Positions 32,925 to 44,663 are shown, numbered from the stretch's first letter. The stretch is 64,000 nt of DNA from Akkermansiaceae bacterium (GCA_024233085.1 JACKQC010000008.1:1-64000), one strand, 5' to 3'. Notes: generated from the sequence alone by a model not told the origin. Translations and numbers: made by a program.

Positions 32925-33228
32925 GATTCATCCCGGTGCCTTGGACGATATTTGGAACGGATATCTCTTTTACGAGGAGATTCAGGAGGGACTGGGTGTG
33001 GATTTTTATTCCACGCTGATGTCGGAGATCCAGAAGCGCCTGCCGAAAGTGTATGCCATCAAACCACTGGTCCACGGGCGTCTGAGGTGGATGCTTTCGG
33101 AGCGTTTTCCCTGGGCGGTCTATTACTCCTTTGACCAACGATCGATCGTCGTGCATGCCATTCTCGATTGTCGGCGGGATCCCGGAAAACTCCGCGATCG
33201 ATTGGAGGCGATCGAGTCCGCCGACTGA
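32914..33228 (+). CDS. ParE/RelE-superfamily toxin
   Basis: 104 residues with the RelE/ParE fold pattern: EIHPGALDDIWNGYLFYEE at the N-terminus, then RRWM-like strand GRLRWMLSERFPWAVYYSFDQRSIVVHAILDCRRDP and the RL(R/E) tail. Members either cleave mRNA on ribosomes or poison gyrase; which applies cannot be told. It overlaps the antitoxin by 11 nt in the usual antitoxin-first order. The pair lies between guaB and guaA. Confidence 0.88.
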   Translation: MRVEIHPGALDDIWNGYLFYEEIQEGLGVDFYSTLMSEIQKRLPKVYAIKPLVHGRLRWMLSERFPWAVYYSFDQRSIVVHAILDCRRDPGKLRDRLEAIESAD

Positions 33229-33252
33229 CAAGCCGAACCCTTTCCCTTTCCC

Positions 33253-34773
33253 ATGCAAGACCCCATCGCCGTCATCGACTTCGGATCGCAGTACACGCAG
33301 CTCATCGTGCGGCGGATACGCGAATTCGGCTATTTTTCCAAACTCTATCAGCCGGGCGATCTCCGCGAGACCGGCAGCCCGCCGGCGGTGATCCTGTCCG
33401 GCGGACCGCGCTCGACGCTGGAGCCCGGCGCGCCGGACATCGATTTCGAATACCTGAGATCGCTCGGGGTGCCCGTGCTCGGCGTGTGCTACGGGATGCA
33501 GTTGCTCAACCTCAAGTTCGGCGGCCAGGTCGCGCCCGGCCACACCCGGGAGTACGGTCCCGCCGCGCTGCTGGTGCGGGCGGAGGACGGCGGGGTGCTG
33601 TTCGAGGGCATTCGCGACCATTCGCAGATCTGGATGAGCCATTCCGACACCTGCCGGATGGCGGACGCGGCGGAGATTCTCGGCGAAAACCTCGACGGCA
33701 TACCCGTCGCGCTGCGGTGGGAGGACAACTTCTACGGCATCCAGTTCCATCCCGAGGTGTCGCACACCGACGAGGGGAGGAAGATCCTGCGCAACTTCCT
33801 CAAGCTCGCCAGGGACCCGCAGGAATTCCGCATCGAGTCGTTCAAGGATCACCTCATCGAGCGCGTCCGCGCCGAGGCCGCCGGGCGGAAGGTGGTGTGC
33901 GGGGTGTCGGGCGGCGTCGACTCGTCCGTGCTCGCCGCCCTGCTGCACGAGGCCGGGGTGGACACGCGATACCTTTTCGTCGACAACGGCCTGCTGCGGA
34001 AAGACGAGGCGGCCGAGGTCGAGGCTCAGTTCAAGACGGTCGGCATCGAAATCGAGACCGTCGACGCCTCGGCGCGGTTTCTCGAAGTGCTCGCCGGCAT
34101 CGACGATCCCGAGGAGAAACGGCGCCGCATCGGCCGGCTTTTCGTTGACGTGTTTTTCGACGCCGTGGGCGACGATGTCGAGCTGCTGGCGCAGGGGACG
34201 CTGTATCCCGACGTGATCGAGAGCGCGACCAGCGGATCCATCGCCTCGACCATCAAGACGCACCACAACCGCGTCGACCGCATCATGGAACTCAAGGCCG
34301 AGGGCCGCGTCATCGAGCCGCTCGACGAGCTGTTCAAGGACGAGGTGCGCGACCTCGGGCGCGCGCTCGGTCTGCCGGAAAAAGTCGTGGCCCGCCACCC
34401 CTTTCCGGGGCCGGGACTCGCGGTGCGTTGCCCGGGGGAGGTCACCGTCGAAAAGCTCGAAATCATCCGCGAAGCCGACGCCGTCTTCATCGGCCTGCTG
34501 CGGGACCGGAATCTCTACGACCGCGTCTGGCAGGCCTACGCCGCGCTGATCCCGACCAAGACCGTGGGGGTGAAAGGCGACGAGCGCTGCTACGAATACG
34601 CGCTGAGCCTGCGCGCCGTGACCAGCGAGGACGCCATGACCGCCGAGTGGGCGCAATTGCCCTACGAGTTTCTCGCCGAGGTATCCAATCGCATCCTCAA
34701 TGAAGTGAAGGGCGTCAACCGCGTGCTTTACGACATCTCGACCAAGCCGCCGGCGAGCATCGAGTGGGAGTGA
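33253..34773 (+). CDS. guaA: GMP synthase (glutamine-hydrolysing)
   Basis: 506 residues: an N-terminal class I glutamine amidotransferase with GVCYGMQLL (nucleophile Cys) and FHPEVSHT (His-Glu), then the ATP-pyrophosphatase with the P-loop VSGGVDSSV near residue 222 and the C-terminal dimerisation domain ending PPASIEWE. It converts XMP to GMP. It follows guaB after the inserted toxin-antitoxin genes. No Shine-Dalgarno is evident before the ATG. Confidence 0.97.
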   Translation: MQDPIAVIDFGSQYTQLIVRRIREFGYFSKLYQPGDLRETGSPPAVILSGGPRSTLEPGAPDIDFEYLRSLGVPVLGVCYGMQLLNLKFGGQVAPGHTREYGPAALLVRAEDGGVLFEGIRDHSQIWMSHSDTCRMADAAEILGENLDGIPVALRWEDNFYGIQFHPEVSHTDEGRKILRNFLKLARDPQEFRIESFKDHLIERVRAEAAGRKVVCGVSGGVDSSVLAALLHEAGVDTRYLFVDNGLLRKDEAAEVEAQFKTVGIEIETVDASARFLEVLAGIDDPEEKRRRIGRLFVDVFFDAVGDDVELLAQGTLYPDVIESATSGSIASTIKTHHNRVDRIMELKAEGRVIEPLDELFKDEVRDLGRALGLPEKVVARHPFPGPGLAVRCPGEVTVEKLEIIREADAVFIGLLRDRNLYDRVWQAYAALIPTKTVGVKGDERCYEYALSLRAVTSEDAMTAEWAQLPYEFLAEVSNRILNEVKGVNRVLYDISTKPPASIEWE

Positions 34774-34804
34774 GCGGAAGAAAATCGGAGGACGACGGCG
34801 CGGA

Positions 34805-35134
34805 TCAGTCCGTTTCCGGCTTTTCGACGCCGCGATCGGAGGATGAATGACCGACCCGGGGCGTGGGCCGTTCCCGCCACCACCAGCGGAAAAAATCGAG
34901 CAGGCCGGCGAAGCGGTAGGTCGGATCGACCCAGCGTTCGATGACGTGGAAGGCGAAAAAATAGAAGCGGCAAAAGCCCCAGACCGCGACGGCGAGCAGC
35001 AGGACCGCCCGCCAGTCCGGATCGCGGGCGATGAGGAGGGCCGAGGCCAGAATGCCGATGACGAGGAAAAGCCACCCCTTCGCGAGAATCGCCCGGGTGC
35101 TGGTCAGGTCGCCGTTTCGGTCGGGAGGAGCCAC
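34805..35134 (-). CDS. Small membrane protein downstream of serA, unknown
   Basis: 109 residues starting with GTG at 35134. Two hydrophobic segments (GWLFLVIGILASALLIA and AVLLLAVAVWGFCRFYFFAF) are followed by an aromatic loop (DPTYRFAGLLDFFRWWW) and a polar C-terminus. It lies 36 bp after the serA stop on the same strand, so it may be co-transcribed. I do not recognise a family. Confidence 0.6.
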   Translation of the reverse strand: MAPPDRNGDLTSTRAILAKGWLFLVIGILASALLIARDPDWRAVLLLAVAVWGFCRFYFFAFHVIERWVDPTYRFAGLLDFFRWWWRERPTPRVGHSSSDRGVEKPETD

Positions 35135-35170
35135 GGCCCGGATTCTGATCGAAACCGGGCTCCGTGGAAA

Positions 35171-36775
35171 TCACAAAACGACCGCCCGCGCCTCGTGGAT
35201 GCCTTTCACCTTTTCGAGATCGGTGAGGACTTCCGGGCCGGGGGCGGAATCGAGATTGATGACGCTCAGGGCGCGGCCGCCGACCTGGTTACGGCTCAGG
35301 GACATGCTCGCGATGTTCACCCCGTGGTCGCCGAGGATGCGGCCCACGGCGCCGACGATGCCCGGTTCGTCGGAGTTTTCCAGCAGGAGCAGGGTGCCTT
35401 CGGGGGAGGCCTCGACGAAACGGTTGCGGAGCTTCACGATGCGGGGCTGGCTGCCGAAGAAGGTGCCGGCCACGGCGGCGGATTCCTCCTCGTTGCCGAC
35501 GATCACCTCGATCAGGTCGGTGAACTCGCTGGGATCGACCGGGCGCGACTCGGTCATGCGCAGGCCGCGGTCCTCGGCCATGCCGAGCGCGTTGAGATAG
35601 TTCACCCCGCCCTCGCCGGAGCTGACCTCGAGGAACCCCTTCAGCGCCGAGCGGGTGATGAGCGTCGTGTCCACCTCGCTGACCTTGCCGGTGTAGTTGA
35701 TCCGGAAGACATCGGGTTGTTTCGGCGCGACCTGGGCGGCGAGGCGGCCCAGGACCTCGGCCAGCCGCAGGTAGGGGCCGATTTCGGCGAGGGTTTTCTG
35801 GTCGATGTTCGGCATGTTCACCGCGTTGACCACGGTGCCGTCGATGAGGGTGTCGCGAATGGCCCGGGCGATCTCGATGCCGACATTTTCCTGCGCCTCC
35901 TCGGTCGAGGCGCCGAGGTGCGGGGTCAACACCACGTCGTCGCGTCCCAGCAGCGGGAAATCGGCCGGCGGAGGCTCGACTTCGTAAACGTCCAGCGCCG
36001 CGCCGGCGACCTGGCCGCTTTCGAGTCCGTCGAGCAGCGCGGCCTCGTCGATCAGGCCGCCCCGCGCGCAATTCACGATGCGGACGCCGGGCTTCATCAG
36101 GGCGATGCGCTTGGCGTCGATCATGTGCGTGGTCTCGGCCGTCTTCGGCATGTGGAGAGTAATGAAATCCGCCTGCGCCACCGCTTCGTCGACCGTTTCG
36201 CAAAGCTCCACCCGCAGCATCTTGGCGCGGCTCTCGCTGAGGAAGGGGTCGTAGGCCACCACGCGCATGCCGAAGGCCATCGCCCGGCGGGCAAATTCCC
36301 CCCCGATCCGGCCCATGCCGAGGATGGCCAGCGTTTTGTTGTAAAGCTCGACGCCCTGGCAGCCCTTGCGTCCCTCCTTGAAGCGCCCCTCCACCACCGA
36401 GCGATGCGCGCGGGGGATGTGCCGCGCCAGCGACATCATCAGCGTGAAAGCGTGTTCCGCGGTCGAAATCGTGTTGCCGCCCGGCGTGTTCATCACCACC
36501 ACCCCGTGCCGCGTCGCCGCCGGGATGTCGATGTTGTCCACGCCGACGCCCGCCCGCCCGATGGCACGCAGGGTGCCGGCGCCCGCCTCGATCACCGGCG
36601 CGGTGATTTTCACCCCCGACCGCACGATGATCGCCGCGTAGGAAGGCGCCAGATCGATCAGTTCCGCTTCGCCGAGGCCGAGCTTGACGTCGACTTCGAG
36701 ACCGGGAGCGGCGCGGAGTTCTTCGATGCCTTTTTCGGCGATGGGATCGGCGACGAGGACTTTTTGCGTGGCCAT
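35171..36775 (-). CDS. serA: D-3-phosphoglycerate dehydrogenase
   Basis: 534 residues, the long type with substrate, nucleotide, intervening and ACT domains. Visible motifs are GRAGVGVDNIDI and NTPGGNTISTAEH near residues 75-105, the nucleotide-binding LGMGRIGGEFA, NCARGGLIDE and the catalytic LTPHLGASTEEAQ. The C-terminal ACT domain starts around GILGDHGVNIASMSL and may bind serine. It starts serine synthesis from 3-phosphoglycerate. The ATG at 36775 is chosen because further upstream codons do not match the family. Confidence 0.95.
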   Translation of the reverse strand: MATQKVLVADPIAEKGIEELRAAPGLEVDVKLGLGEAELIDLAPSYAAIIVRSGVKITAPVIEAGAGTLRAIGRAGVGVDNIDIPAATRHGVVVMNTPGGNTISTAEHAFTLMMSLARHIPRAHRSVVEGRFKEGRKGCQGVELYNKTLAILGMGRIGGEFARRAMAFGMRVVAYDPFLSESRAKMLRVELCETVDEAVAQADFITLHMPKTAETTHMIDAKRIALMKPGVRIVNCARGGLIDEAALLDGLESGQVAGAALDVYEVEPPPADFPLLGRDDVVLTPHLGASTEEAQENVGIEIARAIRDTLIDGTVVNAVNMPNIDQKTLAEIGPYLRLAEVLGRLAAQVAPKQPDVFRINYTGKVSEVDTTLITRSALKGFLEVSSGEGGVNYLNALGMAEDRGLRMTESRPVDPSEFTDLIEVIVGNEEESAAVAGTFFGSQPRIVKLRNRFVEASPEGTLLLLENSDEPGIVGAVGRILGDHGVNIASMSLSRNQVGGRALSVINLDSAPGPEVLTDLEKVKGIHEARAVVL

Positions 36776-36899
36776 GGAGGAGCGGGGAAGGGAAGGGATG
36801 AGAGGGGTGGAAAGCCCCGAAGGTATGGAGAGACACCCGCCGCGCAAGGGAGAACCGGGGGGACGCCGCGTGAAAATGGTGACATCGACCGGGGTTTTT

Positions 36900-37003
36900 C
36901 CGGCATGCCAACGGGCGCGCAATATCCCAAAAATAAAAAATTTCGCAGAAAAGCGATTTATTTCTGGTAATTTTAAAAAAGCAGTCTAAATATTCGGAAA
37001 TTT
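36900..37003. promoter_or_regulatory. A+T-rich divergent promoter region between serA and a methyltransferase gene
   Basis: The A+T content rises sharply in 36915-37000, unlike the rest of the window, between divergent genes. A TAAATA at 36986-36991 could be a -10 element for the methyltransferase gene, about 18 nt before its ATG. No clear -35 could be fixed. Confidence 0.4.
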
Positions 37004-37951
37004 ATGACACCTGCCTCAACTGCCGCCTCTGTCGTGACGCCGGATTCGCGCGTCGGCGTTCGTTCTTTCTCCAAGCGGATCGAGGGCGACTGCCCCGTGT
37101 GCGGAAAAACCGAGCTTCGCTGGCGATTCGCGAAAAAAGGCCGCCAGTTCTGGCGCTGCGAGGGCTGCGGCGTGGAGAAACAGCATCCGCTGCCCACTCG
37201 CCGAGAGTTGGAGGCCTACTACGACGCCGAATTTGACCACGGAATGTACGAAACCTTCACCGCCGCGGAGGACATGAAGCGCATGACCGCCCGACAGCGG
37301 CTGAACGAGATACTGGTCCACCTGCCGCCTTTCGGCCGCTGGCTCGATGTGGGCGCCGCCAACGGCGTCTTCGTCCGCGAGGCGCGGGCGGAGGAGATCG
37401 AGGCCGAGGGCATCGAACTGTCGGCGGTCGCGGTCGAGCGGGCTCGCGACGCCGAGCTGCCCGTCCGGTGCGCCGCGCTGGAGGACCTCGATTCGTCGGA
37501 GAAATACGACTGCATCACGGCTTTCGACGTCCTGGAGCACGTGCTCGATCCCACGGGCTTCGTCGAGTCGGTCGTGGCCCACCTGCGGCCCGGCGGCCAT
37601 GTCGCCATGACCCTGCCGAACGAGGCGAGTCTGTTTTGCCGTCTGATGGGGCGCCGCTGGTGGTTTTACATTCCCGAGGAGCACCTGCACTACTTCAATC
37701 CGCGCAACGTCACCCGCCTGTTCGAGAATGCCGGCCTCGAGATTCTCACCGTCGGCCGCAGCTTCAAGCCCCTGACCTTCAACTACGGGCTGACCCAGTT
37801 CATCGAGTACAACCCGCTGATCTATCGGTTGATGAAACTCGCCGGCGTCTTCCTGCCCGCCAGGGCCCGGGAATGGATCGTGCCCTGCTACATCGGCGAG
37901 ATGAAAGTCATCGCCCGCCTGCCCGATCCCGACGCGATCTGCGAGGCCTGA
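37004..37951 (+). CDS. SAM-dependent methyltransferase with N-terminal zinc ribbon
   Basis: 315 residues. An N-terminal zinc ribbon is formed by CPVC near residue 30 and CEGC near 52. The class I Rossmann domain follows: motif I WLDVGAANGVFVREA, the acidic EGIELS and motif IV-like AFDVLEHVLDP. C-terminal aromatic segments (RRWWFYIPEEHLHYFNPRNVTRLFE) are typical of methyltransferase-type 11/12 proteins that act on sugars or lipids. The substrate is unknown; nothing in the neighbours fixes it. Confidence 0.82.
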   Translation: MTPASTAASVVTPDSRVGVRSFSKRIEGDCPVCGKTELRWRFAKKGRQFWRCEGCGVEKQHPLPTRRELEAYYDAEFDHGMYETFTAAEDMKRMTARQRLNEILVHLPPFGRWLDVGAANGVFVREARAEEIEAEGIELSAVAVERARDAELPVRCAALEDLDSSEKYDCITAFDVLEHVLDPTGFVESVVAHLRPGGHVAMTLPNEASLFCRLMGRRWWFYIPEEHLHYFNPRNVTRLFENAGLEILTVGRSFKPLTFNYGLTQFIEYNPLIYRLMKLAGVFLPARAREWIVPCYIGEMKVIARLPDPDAICEA

Positions 37952-37982
37952 GCGAACCGCCGTCCCGCCGCGCCCGGCATCG

Positions 37983-38945
37983 TCAGGGGTTCTTCAGAGC
38001 CCCGCCGATCGAGTCGGCGAGGTGGCGCAGGTTTTCGAGCACGTCCTTTTCCATCGGGTCGATCGCCACCACCGAGCCGCCGATCGACTCCGCCAGCGTC
38101 CGGGCGCTTTTCTGGTCGAATTGCGGCTGGACGAACACGATTTTCACCCCGTCGGCCTTGGCCCGCTCCACGATCGCGAAGAGCCGTTTCGGTTCCGGAC
38201 CCCGCCCCGCGATTTCGATGGCCGCCTGTTCCAGGCCGTAGGCCCGGGCAAAATAGGCGAAGGCGCCGTGAAACACATAAAAACGCTGCCCCCGATGGGG
38301 CGCCAGTTTCGCCGTCAATTCCGCGTGCAGCGCGTCGGTCTCGGCTTCGAATCGCGCCAGATTTTCCCCGAAAACGGCCGCGTGCTCCGGAGCGATCCGG
38401 GAAAGGGCGGCCACGATGGTTTTCGCCTCCGTTTTCAGCAGCGGAGGCGACAGCCAGATGTGCGGATCGCCGGCCTCGCCGTGGTGGTGGTGATCGTGGT
38501 GGTCATCTTCCGCGTGCGCATCGTGATCCTCCTCCTCCTCCGCGTTTGCGAGCAAATCGAGGCCTGCCGCCACGTTCACGATGCTCAGGCGCGCCGCCGA
38601 GTCGTCGATTTTTTCCAGCAGCGGCGCCTCGAAAGGCACGCCGACGACGAAAAAGGCCCAGGACCGGCTCAGTTCGACCACCTGCTTCGGCGTCGGGGAA
38701 AAACCGTGCGGATCCTGCCCCGCGCCCGCCAGCGTCCGGACCTCGACCTTTCCGCCGGCGAGGCGCTCCACCAAGCCGGCGATCGGGGCCACCGAGGCGA
38801 AAACGACGGGCCGCCCGTCGGCCGTGGTCAGAGGCGGACCGGGATCGCCGCCTCCGCCGCCGCAGCCGGCCACACAAACGGCCGCCGCCAGCGAGGAAAG
38901 GGAAAAAAACCGCCCGAAACGGAAATGGAAGGAGTCGTCGAACAT
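37983..38945 (-). CDS. Zinc/manganese ABC transporter substrate-binding lipoprotein (ZnuA-like)
   Basis: 320 residues. A lipobox (VAGC) follows a signal sequence, then the cluster A-I binding protein fold: VFASVAPIAGLVERLAGGK, the first metal His in DPHGFSPTP, a long Asp/Glu/His-rich loop near residue 140-165 typical of zinc-specific ZnuA proteins, DPHIWLSPPL and YVFHGAFAYFARAYG. It captures Zn(II) in the periplasm. No permease or ATPase gene is adjacent, so these must lie elsewhere. Confidence 0.88.
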   Translation of the reverse strand: MFDDSFHFRFGRFFSLSSLAAAVCVAGCGGGGGDPGPPLTTADGRPVVFASVAPIAGLVERLAGGKVEVRTLAGAGQDPHGFSPTPKQVVELSRSWAFFVVGVPFEAPLLEKIDDSAARLSIVNVAAGLDLLANAEEEEDHDAHAEDDHHDHHHHGEAGDPHIWLSPPLLKTEAKTIVAALSRIAPEHAAVFGENLARFEAETDALHAELTAKLAPHRGQRFYVFHGAFAYFARAYGLEQAAIEIAGRGPEPKRLFAIVERAKADGVKIVFVQPQFDQKSARTLAESIGGSVVAIDPMEKDVLENLRHLADSIGGALKNP

Positions 38946-39025
38946 CTCTTGGAGAAGAAAAACAGGCCCCGGTCGAACCGGTATCGCAAGGGAACCCGCA
39001 ACTCGAAAGCCGTCAAGGAACGCGG

Positions 39026-39053
39026 TTGACCCCTCGGCGTGAGGCTTTAGATT
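39026..39053 (+). promoter_or_regulatory. Sigma70-like promoter upstream of the FKBP gene
   Basis: TTGACC at 39026-39031, 16 nt, TAGATT at 39048-39053. It would give a 5' untranslated region of about 110 nt before the ATG at 39172, longer than at the other promoters here. Confidence 0.45.
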
Positions 39054-39171
39054 GCGCCCCGTTTGGAGCCGCCCCCTTTTTTCGATCGCGGGCGGTCACG
39101 GCCGGGGCCGGACGCCCCGGCGCTTCCACATCAACCCCAAAAATCGAAAATCGATTCCAAGTCAATCCGTT

Positions 39172-39918
39172 ATGCGTGCTCTTCATCTTCAAGGTTTCCC
39201 CGGTCTGCTTCTCGGCATGGCCCTTTTCATGGCCGTGCCCACCGGAACGCGCGCCCAGGACAATGCCGCTCCCGCCGATGCCGCCGCCCCCGCTGAAGGC
39301 GGCGCCAAGGCCGGTTCTCTGAGCGAGCGGGCAGGTTACGCTTTCGGCGTGGCCATCGGTCGCCAACTCGCCGACACCGGCGCCGAGATCGACCTCAAGC
39401 AATTCACCCAGGCCGTCAGCGACATGCTGGCCGGCAAGCCCTCCGCCATGTCGGAGGACGACATCCGCGCCACCTTCCAGGAAGTGCAGGCCATCGCCCA
39501 GGCCAAGGCCGCCGAGGCCAGCCAGATGCAGGCCGAGTCCGGGAAAAAATTCCTCGATGAAAACGGCAAGAAGGAGGGCGTCAAAACCACCGCCTCCGGC
39601 CTGCAGTATGAAGTGCTGACCGAGGGCGACGGCTCCAATCCCGCCGCCACCGACGAAGTGACCGTTCACTACCGCGGCACGCTCATCGACGGCAAGGAAT
39701 TCGACAGCAGTTACGGCCGCGGCGAACCGGCGACCTTCCCGCTCAACGGAGTCATCAAGGGCTGGACGGAAGGCGTGCAATTGATGAAAAAAGGCGCCAA
39801 ATACCGCTTTTTTATCCCGAGCGAACTCGGCTACGGCGAGCGTGGAGCCGGCGCCGACATCCCGCCGCATTCGACGCTCGTTTTCGAGGTTGAGCTGTTG
39901 AAAATCAACGGCCAGTAA
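39172..39918 (+). CDS. FKBP-type peptidyl-prolyl isomerase, exported
   Basis: 248 residues: a signal peptide (LLLGMALFMAVPTGTRAQ), a helical dimerisation domain (residues 45-140, with GYAFGVAIGRQLADTG) and an FKBP domain with TVHYRGTLIDGKEFDSSYGRGEPATFPL, VIKGWTEGVQLM and IPSELGYGERGAG...IPPHSTLVFEVELL. This is the FkpA/Mip layout of periplasmic foldases. The start at 39172 is chosen because the signal peptide begins there. Confidence 0.92.
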   Translation: MRALHLQGFPGLLLGMALFMAVPTGTRAQDNAAPADAAAPAEGGAKAGSLSERAGYAFGVAIGRQLADTGAEIDLKQFTQAVSDMLAGKPSAMSEDDIRATFQEVQAIAQAKAAEASQMQAESGKKFLDENGKKEGVKTTASGLQYEVLTEGDGSNPAATDEVTVHYRGTLIDGKEFDSSYGRGEPATFPLNGVIKGWTEGVQLMKKGAKYRFFIPSELGYGERGAGADIPPHSTLVFEVELLKINGQ

Positions 39919-39937
39919 GCTCCCCCGCCGGCGCGGC

Positions 39938-40044
39938 CATTCAACCCTGTTGGGTCCCGCACTCAACCCTGTTGGGTCCGGGACCAAACCCTGTTCGGTC
40001 CGGGACCAAACCCTGTTCGGTCCGGGACCAAACCCTGTTCGGTC
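39938..40044 (+). repeat. 22-bp phased palindromic repeat, locus 8 (five direct units)
   Basis: Five direct units, each 22 bp apart (starts 39938, 39960, 39982, 40004, 40026). The last three are almost identical: GACCAAACCCTGTTCGGTC, each followed by CGG or CGC. The left two contain CTCAACCCTGTTGGGTC or its variant. This is the longest array in the window and lies between the FKBP and the molybdenum-carrier-like genes. Confidence 0.92.
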
Positions 40045-40058
40045 CGCCCGCCGCTGAG

Positions 40059-40568
40059 ATGTTTCCGGAGAGGATCGTCTCGGGCGGCCAGACCGGCGCC
40101 GACCGCGCCGCGCTCGACTGGGCCATCGCGCGCGGCATTCCCCACGGTGGCTGGTGCCCGGAGGGACGCCTCGCCGAGGACGGCCCCATCGATCCGCGCT
40201 ACGAACTGCGCGAAACTCCCGGCGCGGTGGCATACATCGTGCGAACGGAGTGGAACGTGCGCGACGCCGATGCCACGGTCATTTTTTCCCTCGCTCCCCG
40301 GTTGACCGGCGGTTCGCTCGCGACCCGGGATCTGGCGCGCCGCCGCGGGAAACCGGTGCTGCATCTGTCGCGGGCAAAATCCGTTCATCCCGAGGTGGAT
40401 TTGGCGCGGTTTATGGACGATTATTTCGTTCGGGTTTTGAACGTGGCCGGTCCCCGCGCCTCGACCGAGCCCGGCGTCGCGGCTTTTGTCCGCGAGACGC
40501 TGGATGCCGCCTTCCCGTCCGCCTCCGACCCCGGCCCGGAGGCCCCGCACTCCGCCCGGCCCGGGTGA
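40059..40568 (+). CDS. Putative molybdenum-carrier / SLOG-like protein
   Basis: 169 residues with a nucleotide-binding Rossmann-like pattern: IVSGGQTGADRAALDWAIARGIPHGGWCP near the N-terminus and IFSLAPRLTGGSLATRDLARRRGKPVLHL in the middle. These match the putative molybdenum-carrier (MoCo carrier-like) family, relatives of the LOG/SLOG group. The true ligand of this group is not certain, so I give no function. The ATG at 40059 follows the five-unit repeat array by 14 bp. Confidence 0.75.
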   Translation: MFPERIVSGGQTGADRAALDWAIARGIPHGGWCPEGRLAEDGPIDPRYELRETPGAVAYIVRTEWNVRDADATVIFSLAPRLTGGSLATRDLARRRGKPVLHLSRAKSVHPEVDLARFMDDYFVRVLNVAGPRASTEPGVAAFVRETLDAAFPSASDPGPEAPHSARPG

Positions 40569-40609
40569 CGGCCGAATTATTGACTTTTTTCAACTGAAAC
40601 GACAACGCC

Positions 40610-43102
<2,493 letters not shown>

Positions 43103-43125
43103 ACCGTTGCCGCCGCAACCGGCCC

Positions 43126-44403
43126 TCAGTCCAGCACGATCCCAAGGCCGACGCCGCCTTCCCACGAGGAGAGATCGAGATTCGCGCTCGCCGGTCCCGC
43201 CGAAACGCGCACTCCGTCCACCCAGCGATAGCTGCCGTGCGCCTCGAGGTAGAGGGTGCCGGAGTCGTTCAGCGGGAGCATCGCGCGGAGGCCCGCGTAG
43301 GCGCCGACCTTCATCGGAGACCCGCAGGAGCGGTCCGTCCGTGAAAAGATCGCGCGCCCGCCGCCGCCCGCGCGATACCAGTCGAGCCGGTGGCTCAAAT
43401 CGTAGTCGATCACGTTCAGGGTCGCGCCCGCCTCGCACCCGAGCCGAAGCGGCCCGAGCGGACAGCTCCATTCGAGGCCGAGGGGGATTTCGTGCAGGTC
43501 CACGTCCAGATCCGCCCGGCTCATGGCGAAAAAGCGGACGCCCTTCTCCGAAGTCGTGACGAACTCCCGGGGCGGCAGCAGGCCGCCATCCAGATCGTTG
43601 ATGGACACCACGAGCGCGTCCGGATCGTACACCAGCGCGCCGCCGTCCCGACCCGTGCCGTCGAAGGGAAAGCTCGTGCCCGGGTCCGTGGCGATGCCGA
43701 AATAGTCGTAGCGATAGGTGTGGCGGGAATGCGTTTCCGTGACCGACTGCCACGCCACCGGCCGCGTGCCCGTGCCGAAGGACGCTTCGAAAAACCCGTA
43801 TCCCACCACGCCCAGCACCGCGCCCGGACCGATCTCCGCCAGCGGGATCGCCAGGCTCGCGCAGGGTCCCGACACCGTTTCGGCGCCCGCGGATTCGTAT
43901 CCGGCGGAGCGGAAGGCGTTCGTGTAGGCATAGCCCTCGGAGTGAAAATCGACCTCGTAAACCGGGAGATTCAACCCCGTCGCGATCCGAGCGGTCGAGC
44001 GGATCTGCGAGTCCGAATCGATGATCGTCAGCGCGTCGCCCGACGGATCGAAATTGACGGGAAATCCCGAGCCATAGGTCACCCCGTAGTCCGGTCCCGC
44101 CAGCCCGTCGGAGTAGGCGATCGGGCTCCCGCCTCGGTAAAGCCCCACATCGCCCGGAGCCGAGCGCGTTTCGACCAGCTTTCGCCACGGCAGCGGCCCG
44201 GGCGCCCTGACCTGGAAACCGGCCGAGATCGTGCGAAACGCCACTCCGGCGCGCAGGTGGACGCCTCCTTTCGCCGGCTCGAGCGTGGAAAACGCGGTCG
44301 GTGGTTGCGAAAAGGTGTCGTCCGCCCCAAGCGCGGTCGCCAGCAACCCCAACAGGATGCCCACCGGAGATGGGCCGTGAAATTTTCGAAAGAAATCGGA
44401 CAT
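43126..44403 (-). CDS. Predicted exported outer-membrane-barrel-like protein, unknown
   Basis: 425 residues from the ATG at 44403, with a signal-like N-terminus (GPSPVGILLGLLATALGADD). The rest alternates polar and hydrophobic residues, with repeated aromatic beta segments (YDYFGIATDPGTSF, LYLEAHGSYRWVDGVRVS) and ends in GLGIVLD. This suits an outer-membrane beta-barrel, but a C-terminal aromatic signal is missing. I do not recognise a family. It is divergent from the beta-helix protein, with one inverted repeat pair between them. Confidence 0.55.
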   Translation of the reverse strand: MSDFFRKFHGPSPVGILLGLLATALGADDTFSQPPTAFSTLEPAKGGVHLRAGVAFRTISAGFQVRAPGPLPWRKLVETRSAPGDVGLYRGGSPIAYSDGLAGPDYGVTYGSGFPVNFDPSGDALTIIDSDSQIRSTARIATGLNLPVYEVDFHSEGYAYTNAFRSAGYESAGAETVSGPCASLAIPLAEIGPGAVLGVVGYGFFEASFGTGTRPVAWQSVTETHSRHTYRYDYFGIATDPGTSFPFDGTGRDGGALVYDPDALVVSINDLDGGLLPPREFVTTSEKGVRFFAMSRADLDVDLHEIPLGLEWSCPLGPLRLGCEAGATLNVIDYDLSHRLDWYRAGGGGRAIFSRTDRSCGSPMKVGAYAGLRAMLPLNDSGTLYLEAHGSYRWVDGVRVSAGPASANLDLSSWEGGVGLGIVLD

Positions 44404-44545
44404 GTGCAATGGCGGGTCGGACGGAGTCGCGGGCCTGCCAGGCGCCGGGGGCGGGGGAGGAGATCGAACCAGTAAAGGGCAACGAACGGCGGGAACAAGA
44501 AAAAACGTCCCCGGAAACGGGGCCCGCGGGCATGAACGCGGTTGT

Positions 44546-44586
44546 TACCCAACAGGGTTGGGTCGATGACCATACCCTGTTGGGTC
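44546..44586. repeat. 22-bp phased palindromic repeat, locus 9 (inverted pair)
   Basis: TACCCAACAGGGTTGGGTC (44546-44564) and GACCATACCCTGTTGGGTC (44568-44586), cores at 44551 and 44573. The pair lies in the divergent gap between the barrel-like protein and the beta-helix protein. Confidence 0.87.
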
Positions 44587-44663
44587 GCGAAAGAAACGGG
44601 ACGGGACGCGATGATGCCCGGCGCTTTGGTGTCGGTTTTCGGGAAGTCTGGCACCTTTTCGGC

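Noticed and set aside
32691..33228. Two-gene toxin-antitoxin locus as part of a larger mobile element
   Set aside because: No integrase, attachment sites or inverted ends were found around it.
39938..40044. CRISPR array (five regular repeats)
   Set aside because: Units are 19 nt with constant 3-nt spacers and no unique spacer sequences; no cas genes are nearby. They belong to the 22-bp family.
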